NCBI GenBank assembly: GCA_003249035.1 | Contig: QBMK01000031.1 | Span: forward strand, 1 to 64,000 | Length of the DNA stretch: 64,000 nt | Source of the DNA: Pseudanabaena sp. | GTDB lineage: Bacteria; Cyanobacteriota; Cyanobacteriia; Pseudanabaenales; Pseudanabaenaceae | Reading direction: 5' to 3' | Shown: positions 52,835 to 61,652 of the stretch, in pieces | Layout of the letters: the number at the start of each line of letters is the position of its first letter | Position numbering within the stretch: the first letter of the stretch is position 1 | The notes under the pieces: generated by a model | Seen by the model: only the letters and a program-made list of their open reading frames with translations | What the model was told of the DNA's origin: nothing | Databases searched by the model: none | Position numbers and translations under genes: made by a program

Positions 52835-52871
52835 CAAGAAAACAAGCTAGCTATTGAAAGGAGACAAAATC

Positions 52872-53888
52872 ATGAATGCTTCTCAACAGGATTTTCAAGT
52901 TGTTTTTGGGACAGGGACTTTAGGTAAGGCGATCGCACAGCAACTTGTCGCACAGGGCAAACAAATACGGATGGTAAGTCGCACCAATCGGGAGAATTTG
53001 CCTCAAGGTGTGGAATTGGTTCTCGGTGATGCTGCCGATCCACGCTTTACGCAGAAAGTTTGCAAAGGTGCAGAAGTGATTTATCACTGTGCGGGTCCAA
53101 AATACAATTTCAAAGCTTGGGTGACAGAGTTTCCGCCCTTGCAGCAAGGTATTCTCGCAGGTGCTATCGCTAGCGGTGCAAAGCTGATTTACGGCGATAG
53201 TCTCTATGGCTATGGCAAAGTCAAAGACCCGATGCGCGAAGATATGCCCTATGCCGCAACTACAAATAAGGGTAAGATCCGCGCTCAACTTGCAGAAACC
53301 TTGATGACTGCTCATCGCGAAGGAAAAGCCCAAGTAGCGATCGCCAGAGCTTCTGATTTCTATGGTGAAGGCGTTCTCAATTCTGTATTTGGCGATCGCG
53401 TTTTTATTCCTGCCCTGCAAGGCAAGACCGCCGAAGCGATCGGCAACTTGGATCTACCTCATACCTATACCTACATTCAAGATTTTGCGAGAGCGATGAT
53501 CATTTTGGGAGAGCGAGATGAAGCGATCGGGCAAGTCTGGCATATTCCCAACGCGCCCACGATTTCCACAAGAGAAATGCTGAATATTCTTTTTGAAGAA
53601 TTGGGACTACCACCAAAAATGAATGGCATGGGCAAATTGATGATGCGAATTGGTGGATTTTTCATTCCTGAAGCCGCCGAATCGGTGGAGATGATGTATC
53701 AATTTGAGAATTCATTTGTTGTTGACAGTTCTAAGTTTGTCAGGGCTTTTGGCGATATTGCCACACCTCATCGCGAAGCAATTCGCAATACAATTGCATG
53801 GTATCGGCAATATTTACAAACTCAAGCTGAACAAGATTCAGTAAAAAATGAAGTTCGTAAATCTATGGAGAAAATTGCTGCAACTTAG
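52872..53888 (+). CDS. NAD-dependent epimerase/dehydratase family protein
   Basis: 338 aa from the ATG at 52872, preceded by AAAGGAGA; the open frame adds 6 residues upstream. Extended SDR Rossmann fold with VVFGTGTLGKAIAQQLVAQG, then VIYHCAGPKYNFKAWVTEFP and Y-x3-K-like YGDSLYGYGKVKD. Family members act on sugar nucleotides or terpenoid/steroid-like substrates. The atypical SDR with cupin and carotenoid oxygenase downstream suggests a substrate linked to apocarotenoids, which is inference. Confidence 0.8.
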   Translation: MNASQQDFQVVFGTGTLGKAIAQQLVAQGKQIRMVSRTNRENLPQGVELVLGDAADPRFTQKVCKGAEVIYHCAGPKYNFKAWVTEFPPLQQGILAGAIASGAKLIYGDSLYGYGKVKDPMREDMPYAATTNKGKIRAQLAETLMTAHREGKAQVAIARASDFYGEGVLNSVFGDRVFIPALQGKTAEAIGNLDLPHTYTYIQDFARAMIILGERDEAIGQVWHIPNAPTISTREMLNILFEELGLPPKMNGMGKLMMRIGGFFIPEAAESVEMMYQFENSFVVDSSKFVRAFGDIATPHREAIRNTIAWYRQYLQTQAEQDSVKNEVRKSMEKIAAT

Positions 53889-53909
53889 AAGAATTTCCAT
53901 CCTAAATTA

Positions 53910-54374
53910 ATGACTATCATCGATCCTAACCAAATCCCAAGCCGCACAGGCAGTAACTATCCCGATCGCTTTAAACCCGTAGTTGCAGGACGCGAGAAAA
54001 AACGTTTAGGTGAGGCAACAGGATTGAAAAACTTTGGTGTGAATTTAACCACACTTTTGCCAAAATCGCGATCGGCGCTTCGTCATTGGCATACCAAACA
54101 GGATGAATTTATCTATGTGATATCAGGTGAATTAACCCTGATTACCGATGAAGGCGAATCGATTTTATCAGCAGGGCAAGCGGCGGGATTCCCTGCGGGT
54201 GTTGCCAATGGGCATTGTCTTTATAATCATAACGAGCAAGTTGCGACTTATTTAGAAATTGGCGATCGCACTCCCAATGATGCAGGAACTTATCCCGATG
54301 ACGATCTCGTTGCCATTGCAACCGAACAAGGTTGGCAATTTACCCGTAAAGACGGAACCCCTTATTCTTCTTAG
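53910..54374 (+). CDS. Cupin domain protein
   Basis: 154 aa. The cupin barrel has motif 1 PKSRSALRHWHTKQDEFIYV (His, His and Glu metal ligands), then SGELTLITDEG, and motif 2 GFPAGVANGHCLYNH. It follows the epimerase by 21 bp and precedes the carotenoid oxygenase by 20 bp, in one operon. It could be an isomerase, dioxygenase or binding protein; the substrate is not evident. Confidence 0.85.
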   Translation: MTIIDPNQIPSRTGSNYPDRFKPVVAGREKKRLGEATGLKNFGVNLTTLLPKSRSALRHWHTKQDEFIYVISGELTLITDEGESILSAGQAAGFPAGVANGHCLYNHNEQVATYLEIGDRTPNDAGTYPDDDLVAIATEQGWQFTRKDGTPYSS

Positions 54375-54394
54375 AACCTATTAAAGAGAAAATT

Positions 54395-55831
54395 ATGAAT
54401 ACAACCATTGACAAACAAGTACAGCAAGCATCTTGGGCAAAGGCGATCGCTAAACCAGCTAGCGAATTTCCTCTCACCCAACTCTCGACAATCTCTGGAC
54501 AAATCCCTGAAAATCTCAAAGGTTCTCTCTATCGCAATGGACCCGCAAGATTGGAGCGTGGTGAATTTCATGTGGGACATTGGTTTGATGGCGATGGCGC
54601 AATTTTGGCGGTGCATTTTGCTGAGGGACAGGCGCGAGCAACCTATCGCTATGTCCAAACAGAAGGATATCGCGAAGAAGAAAGCGCTGGTAAATTGATC
54701 TATGGGAATTATGGCATGACCGCCACAGGTAAATGGTGGCAACGTTTCGGTAAAACTTCTAAGAATGTGGCGAATACCTCTGTTCTCGCTTTGCCTGACA
54801 AACTTCTCGCATTATGGGAAGGAGGATTACCCCATGCTCTCGATTTGGAAACTCTAGAAACATCTGGTATAGAGAATCTCGAAGGTTTGGAAAACCGACT
54901 TCCCTATTCGGCTCATCCTAAGCGCGATGCCAATACTGGTGAGATTTTTAACTTTGGGGTTTCCTATGGCAAAAATGCAACTTTAAACATTTATCGTAGC
55001 GATCGCCATGGCAATCTGCTCAAAAAGAATCAGACAACTTTGGCTGGTTTACCAATGATTCATGACTTTGTACTAGCAGGTGATTATCTAATTTTCTGCG
55101 TGCCGCCCTTACGCATGAATCCCTTTCCTTTATTGCTGAATTTGCAAAGTTACAGCGATTCATTGGCTTGGAAACCTGAAGAGGGAACAGAGATCTTGGT
55201 GTTCGATCGCCACAATCTCGAATTGGTCAGCCGCAACGTTGCCGAACCTTGGTATCAATGGCATTTTGGTAATGGCTATAGCGATCGCGATGGCAATCTT
55301 GTCTTTGATTTAGTGCGTTATCCAGACTTTGCGACCAATCAATATCTCAAAGAAGTTGCTTCTGGTAAAACGAAAACCACAGCCAAGGGAACTCTCTGGC
55401 AAATGCGCCTCAACCCAAACACAGGAGAATTTCTGGAGTCTTTGCAAATATGCGATCGCGGTTCTGAGTTTCCTAGCGTCGCTCCTTCTCACGTTGGTCA
55501 AAATTCTCGCTATACCTATCTTTCCATTCATCGCCCAGATGCAGTGATTAATCAAGAACTGTTTGGAACGATTGCCCGTTACGATTACCAAACTAATACG
55601 CTTACCGAAGCTAATCTCGGTGCAAATCGCTATCCAATGGAACCATTATTTGCGTCTGATTCCGTCAATCCAGATTCTGGCTATGTGATTACAGTAGTGT
55701 TTGATGGCGATCGCGAATGTTCGGAAGTGTGGGTATTTGATAGCGATCGCTTGGATTCTGAGCCAGTCTGTCGGTTAGAACTGCCGAGCATTGTGCCAAT
55801 GGGTTTTCATGGTACATGGCGATCGAAATAG
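54395..55831 (+). CDS. Carotenoid/apocarotenoid oxygenase
   Basis: 478 aa. The four iron-binding His are present: His174 in YSAHPKRD, His223 in PMIHDFVLAGDY, His290 in WHFGNGYSD and His472 in GFHGTW at the end. LYRNGPARLERG near the start is also typical. It cleaves C=C bonds in carotenoids or apocarotenoids; related cyanobacterial enzymes make retinal. There is no signal peptide. It ends the PadR-linked operon. Confidence 0.93.
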   Translation: MNTTIDKQVQQASWAKAIAKPASEFPLTQLSTISGQIPENLKGSLYRNGPARLERGEFHVGHWFDGDGAILAVHFAEGQARATYRYVQTEGYREEESAGKLIYGNYGMTATGKWWQRFGKTSKNVANTSVLALPDKLLALWEGGLPHALDLETLETSGIENLEGLENRLPYSAHPKRDANTGEIFNFGVSYGKNATLNIYRSDRHGNLLKKNQTTLAGLPMIHDFVLAGDYLIFCVPPLRMNPFPLLLNLQSYSDSLAWKPEEGTEILVFDRHNLELVSRNVAEPWYQWHFGNGYSDRDGNLVFDLVRYPDFATNQYLKEVASGKTKTTAKGTLWQMRLNPNTGEFLESLQICDRGSEFPSVAPSHVGQNSRYTYLSIHRPDAVINQELFGTIARYDYQTNTLTEANLGANRYPMEPLFASDSVNPDSGYVITVVFDGDRECSEVWVFDSDRLDSEPVCRLELPSIVPMGFHGTWRSK

Positions 55832-55839
55832 TATGTAAG

Positions 55840-56031
55840 TAGGGCTTGCTGAAAAAGTCTACAGAGCGAATTTAAAGGCAATATAGCTTTAAAAATAGTG
55901 TTTTGTCGCATATTTCCCCAATTTACCCAGCGATTTTCTACGGAAGTGCAAGGGTTTTGAGCCTCTAGGCGCTATAACCTTGCACTTGTTATGGCAAAAA
56001 AAGCTTGAAGTCCTTATTTAGCAGGCTTTTA
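55840..56031. mobile_element. Non-autonomous IS5-like remnant
   Basis: The left end TAGGGCTTGCTGAAAAAGTC and right end TTATTTAGCAGGCTTTTA are imperfect inverted repeats. The 190-bp interior has no ORF. The TAGGGCTTGCTGAA start is that of IS5-type elements in cyanobacteria, so this is a deletion derivative or MITE. Confidence 0.65.
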
Positions 56032-56080
56032 TCCCACATTCAGGAAGCCCTACTTAGGGCTTCCTGAATGTGGGATAAAA
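56027..56080. repeat. 54-bp palindrome made of two IS ends
   Basis: 26-bp arms around CT; each arm ends with the TCAGGAAGCCCTA-type sequence, facing outward from the centre. It looks like two element ends joined head to head. 56104-56135 is another palindrome, 15-bp arms around TG, just after it. Confidence 0.75.
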
Positions 56081-56103
56081 TGGCTACGCCATTTTATGTT
56101 TTG

Positions 56104-56135
56104 GAATTATTGGTGCAGTGCTGCACCAATAATTC
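56104..56135. repeat. Palindrome, 15-bp arms, TG loop
   Basis: GAATTATTGGTGCAG pairs perfectly with 56121-56135. It lies 22 bp beyond the CheW stop codon and may end the che transcript on the minus strand. Confidence 0.7.
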
Positions 56136-56156
56136 TTGGGTTTTGCTGTCTATGTC

Positions 56157-56666
56157 TTACTTCTTTAAGACGGATGCAATAAGGCGATCGCAGTCGATCG
56201 CAAATAGAGAAGGAATATCTTTAGCAGGGAGTGTCATAGACTTGATAAAGTCAACTTTCCAGCGTTGGCTATAGGTTGCTGGCAGCGGTACAAGTTGATC
56301 TTGTGCGATTTTTTGGAGTGCTGGTTGAGAATTACTAAGTATGCCAACTAAATCCTCATTTTGGCTCCGAACAACGATTAACGATGGTTTTGAAGCCACG
56401 ACCGCGCCATTGACAAATAGCTGTGGAATACTACTTGCTTTTAATTGCCCCTGACCAAATAATATTTTCCCAAGATCGATGATTGCGACATTCTGACCTG
56501 AAAAGGTAAGTTTAGGGATATGTTTGTCGAGGGAAATTACTCGGTAAATGGATTCGATTGGGACAATAAACCATGCGAGACGGAGTCGAAAAGCGATATA
56601 TTGCTGTTCGTTTTCAGGACGGAGTTCTAAAAGACGTTGCGATCGCAGAGAAGAAATAGCAGGCAT
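56157..56666 (-). CDS. cheW: CheW-like adaptor protein
   Basis: 169 aa. Contains the CheW fold with FRLRLAWFIVPIESIYRVIS at residues 28-47 and VAIIDLGKILFG, then a SLIVVRSQ strand and a short C-terminus. It couples receptors to CheA. It lies 32 bp downstream of CheA in the same operon. Sequence is divergent from classical CheW, so the call relies partly on operon position. Confidence 0.85.
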   Translation of the reverse strand: MPAISSLRSQRLLELRPENEQQYIAFRLRLAWFIVPIESIYRVISLDKHIPKLTFSGQNVAIIDLGKILFGQGQLKASSIPQLFVNGAVVASKPSLIVVRSQNEDLVGILSNSQPALQKIAQDQLVPLPATYSQRWKVDFIKSMTLPAKDIPSLFAIDCDRLIASVLKK

Positions 56667-56698
56667 AATTGATTAGTGATTAATTGGTTTTCGTTTTT

Positions 56699-59641
56699 TT
56701 ATTTCGCAACAAGTTGAGATAAAGTTTGCAAGAGTTCATTATCTTTAAAAGGCTTAGAGAAATAGGCTGAAGCTCCCAGACGCATCGCTAAATCTCGGTG
56801 CTTTGACCCACTCCGAGAAGTGAGCATCACCACAGGGATATTTTTGCAACTCTCGTCACCACGAGATTGAACTAAGAAGCCAAACCCATCTAGTCGAGGC
56901 ATCTCAATGTCACAGATCACTACGCTGACTCTATCATTTTGGGTTAGCGTTTGTAGTTTTCGCAATTTTTCCATTGCTTCCAGTCCATCTTTAGCCTGTT
57001 CGACCCGATAGCCAGATTTTTCTAAGGTCATCGCTAAGAACCTGCGGACATTAATTGAGTCATCAACGACTAGAACAGTAACTCGACGATCGCTTCTTTC
57101 AGATGGCAATGTAAGTGTTTTGCTGGGAGGTGCATCAAGATCATCGATCGCCCAAGTGAGCATGTTATCAATATCCACAAGTGGCACGAGCTTGCCGCCG
57201 CCAAGAATCGCACAACCCATAAAACCAGTTGGCATCGGGATCATACTCTGGACACCGCGAATGGTTACTTCCTGTTCTCCCCAATAGCGATCGACTTGCA
57301 ACCCAAAGGGAACGTTATTTCGCGCCACAATTAACATTAATGACTCATCAACAATTGGTCTATTTTCGTTCTCCACTTGTAGTCGATTACGAGAGAAATG
57401 TAAGCGATCGCCTAGTTTTAATAAAGGTACAGAATAGCCTTCCCAGTCTACTACTTCTTGATTAGCGACCGTATAGATTGCCGTGTCCTTAATTAAGAGA
57501 ATTTCTTCGACGGCACTGGTGAGAATTGCCATCTGCAAACCATTACTTTCAAACAGTAGAACGCGAGCAATGGAGAGCGAGACTGGGACAGTTAATATAA
57601 ATGATGTCCCTTTGCCAGCTTCCGTTTCGATGCGAATGCTGCCGCCAATGATATTCAGATTTGAGCGCACCACATCCATGCCCACGCCGCGCCCTGAAAG
57701 TTCAGTAACACGGTCAGCGGTACTGAAACCTGCTTCAAAAATCAGATCTAACATCTCGGTTTCACTAGAACCATCGAGATCGCTCTCGCTAAGTCCCATT
57801 TGCAAGGCGCGATCGCGTAGTTTCGCGAAATTGATCCCATTGCCATCATCACTGACGGTGATTACGGTTTGGTTGCCGCGATAACCTGCGGCAATTTCGA
57901 TCTTCCCTTTCGGTGGCTTACCAACAGCAATTCGAGCTTCAGGTGTTTCAATGCCATGATCGAAGGCATTGCGAATTAGATGTAAGAGCGGATCTTCTAA
58001 TATTTCTAAAACCGATCGCTCAACGAGGGTGGAACTACCGCGCACCACTAACTCAACTTGTTTCCCATGGGTAACTGACAAATCTCTCAATAAGCGAGGA
58101 AATCTGCCTAAGATTTCGCTGAGCATTCGCATTCTCGCTTGCTCGATCGCAGTCTGCATCTGTCGTGAGGCTCGTCCTAGTTCGCGTTCAGTACCTTCAG
58201 TATCTGTTAAGGCGGTTTCTAGATCGCTTGAGACTTCTTGCAACTGCACAACACTATCCATGATTTCCCGTGATAGCACATGCAACTCGCTATAGCGATC
58301 CATTTCTAGCAAGTCAAAACGACTGGTATAGGGCAAAAAGTCTTCGTTGCTTACGGTTTCATTGGCGTAGCGATCGCTTCTCATGATTTCAGATGGGATT
58401 TCTGAAGCAATTATTGTATTTAAGGGAATAAATGGCTCAGATGAGGTAACTACTCGATCGTAGGCTTCTCTAAGTTGAGAATTGGACTGTTCTAATCCAT
58501 GCATTCTTGCATTGAGAAGTTGCACCAAATCGCGCATTCGTCGTAGTTGTAGGCGCAATCCACTCCGTTCTGCATTTAACTCACCGAAGCGATCGCTAAG
58601 TGCTTCTAACTGGCGGAGAGGAATACGGATCGTAGCATCAAGATTTATGGCAGTGGCGGGTGCTGGCTCTACTGTGGTTGGCGCGATCTGGATATCTTGA
58701 TAGTTAGATTGCAATTCAACCAAGTCTAACGAAAACTCATTAAGTTCCGTAATGTCTTCATTATTATCTGCATTGAGATCGTTAACTAGAAATTCTTGCG
58801 GGTACTCCTCTAACTCATGGGATGGGGCGTTGGTGGTAACAACAGTTGGCGCAGTTTTTGGTGGCGATATCTGAAAATGGTCTGGTAAAGCTTGAAACTG
58901 TCCGACTAAAACAAGAGCTTGCGATCGCCGCCAGGCCTCTAAGGCGGCAGTTGTCACTTCGTGAATATTATTGTCCTGCTCGGCTAAGGCGCTGCTAATC
59001 TCTTGGCAAAGGCGACTAAATGCTGGCAGCTCTAACATTTCCCCTAAGCAGCCAAATTCTTGACTTGTGAGTTCAAATTCTTCGCGGAGCACTTGTGAAT
59101 CTCGATCGCCAATTACTTGGGTTAGCCGCTCCAAACAAGCATCTACTTCAGTCGCAAACATGAGGACACGCATATCCTGACCTGCTTCTTCAGATAGCAG
59201 ACTTGCTTCATCCTTTGTTGATAGTTCGCCGAGGATTTCCCGCAGATGTTTAAATGGAAGATTAACATTTTCTTCTAGCCAAACCTCATCGGGATTTTGT
59301 CGCTGCTTATGAATATTTGCGGTTTTCCCCATGTTATCGACAGCTGCTAGAAACAGGCTTTCCATTGCAGGGGCGATCGCAGTTTGATTGTTTACTTGGA
59401 GGATTTTAACAAAGTCTTCTAGATGGTGTGCGAGTTCGCTGAGTGCAAGAAAACCCATCATTGCCGCACCACCTTTCATGGAGTGAGCAGCACGTAAAAT
59501 CTTATCAGTTGCCGATCTCTGCAAACCGCGATCGCTCAGCCCGATAATTTCTGATTCAATATCTGCTAAGAAGTCTTTGACTTCATCAAGAAATAGTAAA
59601 CGAACTTCCCATTCGCGATCGCTTAATGTATCAATTGCCAT
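56699..59641 (-). CDS. cheA: Hybrid CheA histidine kinase (Hpt-CheA-CheW-REC)
   Basis: 980 aa. The N-terminal Hpt has His53 in RAAHSMKGGAAMMG. The middle (about 160-340) is poorly conserved. The dimer helix and HATPase (LLHLIRNAFDHGIETPEARI; VSDDGNGINFAKLRD; GFSTADRVTELSGRGVGMDV) follow, then a CheW-like domain (about 690-830). A C-terminal REC (about 855-980) has VVDDS, Asp in VVICDIEMPRLDG and SKPFKDN. This is the PixL/PilL-type hybrid kinase for cyanobacterial taxis. It follows the second MCP by 59 bp. Confidence 0.95.
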   Translation of the reverse strand: MAIDTLSDREWEVRLLFLDEVKDFLADIESEIIGLSDRGLQRSATDKILRAAHSMKGGAAMMGFLALSELAHHLEDFVKILQVNNQTAIAPAMESLFLAAVDNMGKTANIHKQRQNPDEVWLEENVNLPFKHLREILGELSTKDEASLLSEEAGQDMRVLMFATEVDACLERLTQVIGDRDSQVLREEFELTSQEFGCLGEMLELPAFSRLCQEISSALAEQDNNIHEVTTAALEAWRRSQALVLVGQFQALPDHFQISPPKTAPTVVTTNAPSHELEEYPQEFLVNDLNADNNEDITELNEFSLDLVELQSNYQDIQIAPTTVEPAPATAINLDATIRIPLRQLEALSDRFGELNAERSGLRLQLRRMRDLVQLLNARMHGLEQSNSQLREAYDRVVTSSEPFIPLNTIIASEIPSEIMRSDRYANETVSNEDFLPYTSRFDLLEMDRYSELHVLSREIMDSVVQLQEVSSDLETALTDTEGTERELGRASRQMQTAIEQARMRMLSEILGRFPRLLRDLSVTHGKQVELVVRGSSTLVERSVLEILEDPLLHLIRNAFDHGIETPEARIAVGKPPKGKIEIAAGYRGNQTVITVSDDGNGINFAKLRDRALQMGLSESDLDGSSETEMLDLIFEAGFSTADRVTELSGRGVGMDVVRSNLNIIGGSIRIETEAGKGTSFILTVPVSLSIARVLLFESNGLQMAILTSAVEEILLIKDTAIYTVANQEVVDWEGYSVPLLKLGDRLHFSRNRLQVENENRPIVDESLMLIVARNNVPFGLQVDRYWGEQEVTIRGVQSMIPMPTGFMGCAILGGGKLVPLVDIDNMLTWAIDDLDAPPSKTLTLPSERSDRRVTVLVVDDSINVRRFLAMTLEKSGYRVEQAKDGLEAMEKLRKLQTLTQNDRVSVVICDIEMPRLDGFGFLVQSRGDESCKNIPVVMLTSRSGSKHRDLAMRLGASAYFSKPFKDNELLQTLSQLVAK

Positions 59642-59700
59642 ATCGACCTCTTTTTTGTTTTGTCTTTTTGCTAAAGCGATTAGCTTTTAGTTAACTTAAG

Positions 59701-61557
59701 TTAAGCTGCGTCTACTTTAAAGGTTTCTACCGAAGCCTGTAGCTTGTTGGCAACATCTGCGGTCTCTTGGAGCGCGATCGCCACATCCCGCGAAGTCTCT
59801 GAAGAATGCTGTGACTGAGCAGAGAGATTTGCCATTAAAGATCGCACTGATTGCGAAGTTTGTACCTGCGAAGTTGTGGCGATCGAAATATCTTGGAAAA
59901 GTTGGTTGACCTGACGCGACACTTGGACAATTTGGTTCAAACTCTTACGAGCATCTTCGACTCGGTTTGTACCTTCAACCACCTGTACCGTACTAGCTTC
60001 CATCGCTTGTACCACTTCGCTAGTTTCTTTTTGAATAGTTTCCACCAGAATTTCGATTTCTTTTGTTGCTGTTGCTGACTGTGCAGCCAACGCTCCAACT
60101 TCTTCCGCAACTACAGCAAAGCCTCGACCTTGCTCACCTGCTAGCGATGCTTCGATACTGGCGTTAACTGCCAACATGTTTGTTTTTAGCGCAATTTGAT
60201 CGATCAGTACGACAATCTTAGAAATTTGTTGAGTAGCTTCCCCAAGCCGTTTTACCTTCTTGGCAGTCTCAGCAACAGTTTGGCGCAATTGCATAATACT
60301 TTGAACTGACTGCTCGATCGCTACGCTACCAGTTTCCGCCGAATCTGCCGCTGAGTTCGAAACATTGGCAGCTTGTTGGGCGTTACTAGCAACTTGCTGA
60401 ATTGAATTGGTCATTTGTTCGACCGATTGCAGTGCTTCCTCAAGTTGTTGAGTTTGGGAGATGGCATCTTCGGCAAGATTGCGAATTGACTGGTTATTAG
60501 TATCCACTGATGTATTTACCAACCCTGCCGACAGTTTTACTTGTCGCACAACGTCGCGCAGACTTTCAATAATTGAGTTAAAGAAGTCGGCAACAATGCC
60601 AATTTCTCCAGCCGAGAGCTTTGCTCGCACTGTTAAGTCACCGCTAGCCGCACCTTCAACATCAGCCAGCAATGTAATTAAGTCTCTTTGTAAAACAGCG
60701 CTCCGTTCGCTATCTTGAGCCGCAATGGATTGCTCTAATTGCATTCTTGCCCGTTCTTGCTCAGCTGTAGCCTGTTGTAGTTCGAGTCTTGCGCGTTCCT
60801 TATCGGTCTCAGCCTGTTGGATTAGCAATGAGGCAATATTTTTTTGTGCACGATCGCGATCGCTTAGATATGCGCGAATTAGCCTCAGCGCAATTAGATA
60901 AGCCCCAATCAATGCGGGTAAACTGAGGAGCGTAAATATTAGCGAAACAATCAAGCGTTGGCTAAAAGCATCTAGCTCTCCTCTCGTTTCAGTTTCAATT
61001 GCTGCCAGTGTCTTTGACGAGCCGTCAGCATAGATCTTCTTCAGTGCTTCGTATTCAGTACCAAATAAAATTTGTGAAGCTTCATTTTTTTTGCCTTGAC
61101 GGACTAATTCAAAGGATTTTTTTTCTAAGTCAACTAGCTTTGTATTTGCATCATTAACTTCTGCGGGCAAATTTTTATAAGTATTAGGCGCGATCTTTGC
61201 TGATTCCTCAAGCGCAGCTACGAGTTGAGGGTCGAACTCTAGATAGCGCTTTTCCCACCGAGGATCGCCAGTGGAGGCTGACATCCTTGCCGACATAGTC
61301 AGAACTTCGTCAAAATATACGATTTTGCCGCTTAGTTCTTGGAGGCGAAAATTTCTCTCGGAAATCGAGCGGAAACCTCGATAGATGTCAAAGAGGTTCA
61401 ATGCCGAAATCCCAAATACAACTAACCCGACTCCCACAAAAGCAGTCAAGCCGCGAATGATTTTACGATCTTCTCCAGTTCGCTCCATTACAGGCTCTAG
61501 AACAACTGGTATAGAAGGCTTGGGATCGGTCAAAACTGATTCTTTGTTTGCTAGCAT
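59701..61557 (-). CDS. Methyl-accepting chemotaxis protein with 4-helix sensor
   Basis: 618 aa from the ATG at 61557; an upstream ATG at 61620 is possible but less likely. A membrane helix (about 36-60) and a second (about 205-228) bracket a periplasmic four-helix sensor. The long helical HAMP/linker has repeated [16 protein letters not shown]-like text, and the C-terminal MA domain has [20 protein letters not shown] and [20 protein letters not shown]. It signals to CheA through CheW. Its C-terminal half is nearly identical to that of the MCP upstream, so the two genes are paralogues. Confidence 0.93.
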   Translation of the reverse strand: MLANKESVLTDPKPSIPVVLEPVMERTGEDRKIIRGLTAFVGVGLVVFGISALNLFDIYRGFRSISERNFRLQELSGKIVYFDEVLTMSARMSASTGDPRWEKRYLEFDPQLVAALEESAKIAPNTYKNLPAEVNDANTKLVDLEKKSFELVRQGKKNEASQILFGTEYEALKKIYADGSSKTLAAIETETRGELDAFSQRLIVSLIFTLLSLPALIGAYLIALRLIRAYLSDRDRAQKNIASLLIQQAETDKERARLELQQATAEQERARMQLEQSIAAQDSERSAVLQRDLITLLADVEGAASGDLTVRAKLSAGEIGIVADFFNSIIESLRDVVRQVKLSAGLVNTSVDTNNQSIRNLAEDAISQTQQLEEALQSVEQMTNSIQQVASNAQQAANVSNSAADSAETGSVAIEQSVQSIMQLRQTVAETAKKVKRLGEATQQISKIVVLIDQIALKTNMLAVNASIEASLAGEQGRGFAVVAEEVGALAAQSATATKEIEILVETIQKETSEVVQAMEASTVQVVEGTNRVEDARKSLNQIVQVSRQVNQLFQDISIATTSQVQTSQSVRSLMANLSAQSQHSSETSRDVAIALQETADVANKLQASVETFKVDAA

Positions 61558-61652
61558 ATGTTTCTTTAAAAAGCCCCTGCTCTTAATTCGGTTATGGATA
61601 AAGCGATCGCCGCAACGCATTGATTGACGATCGATCGCTCAAACTTTAGAAC

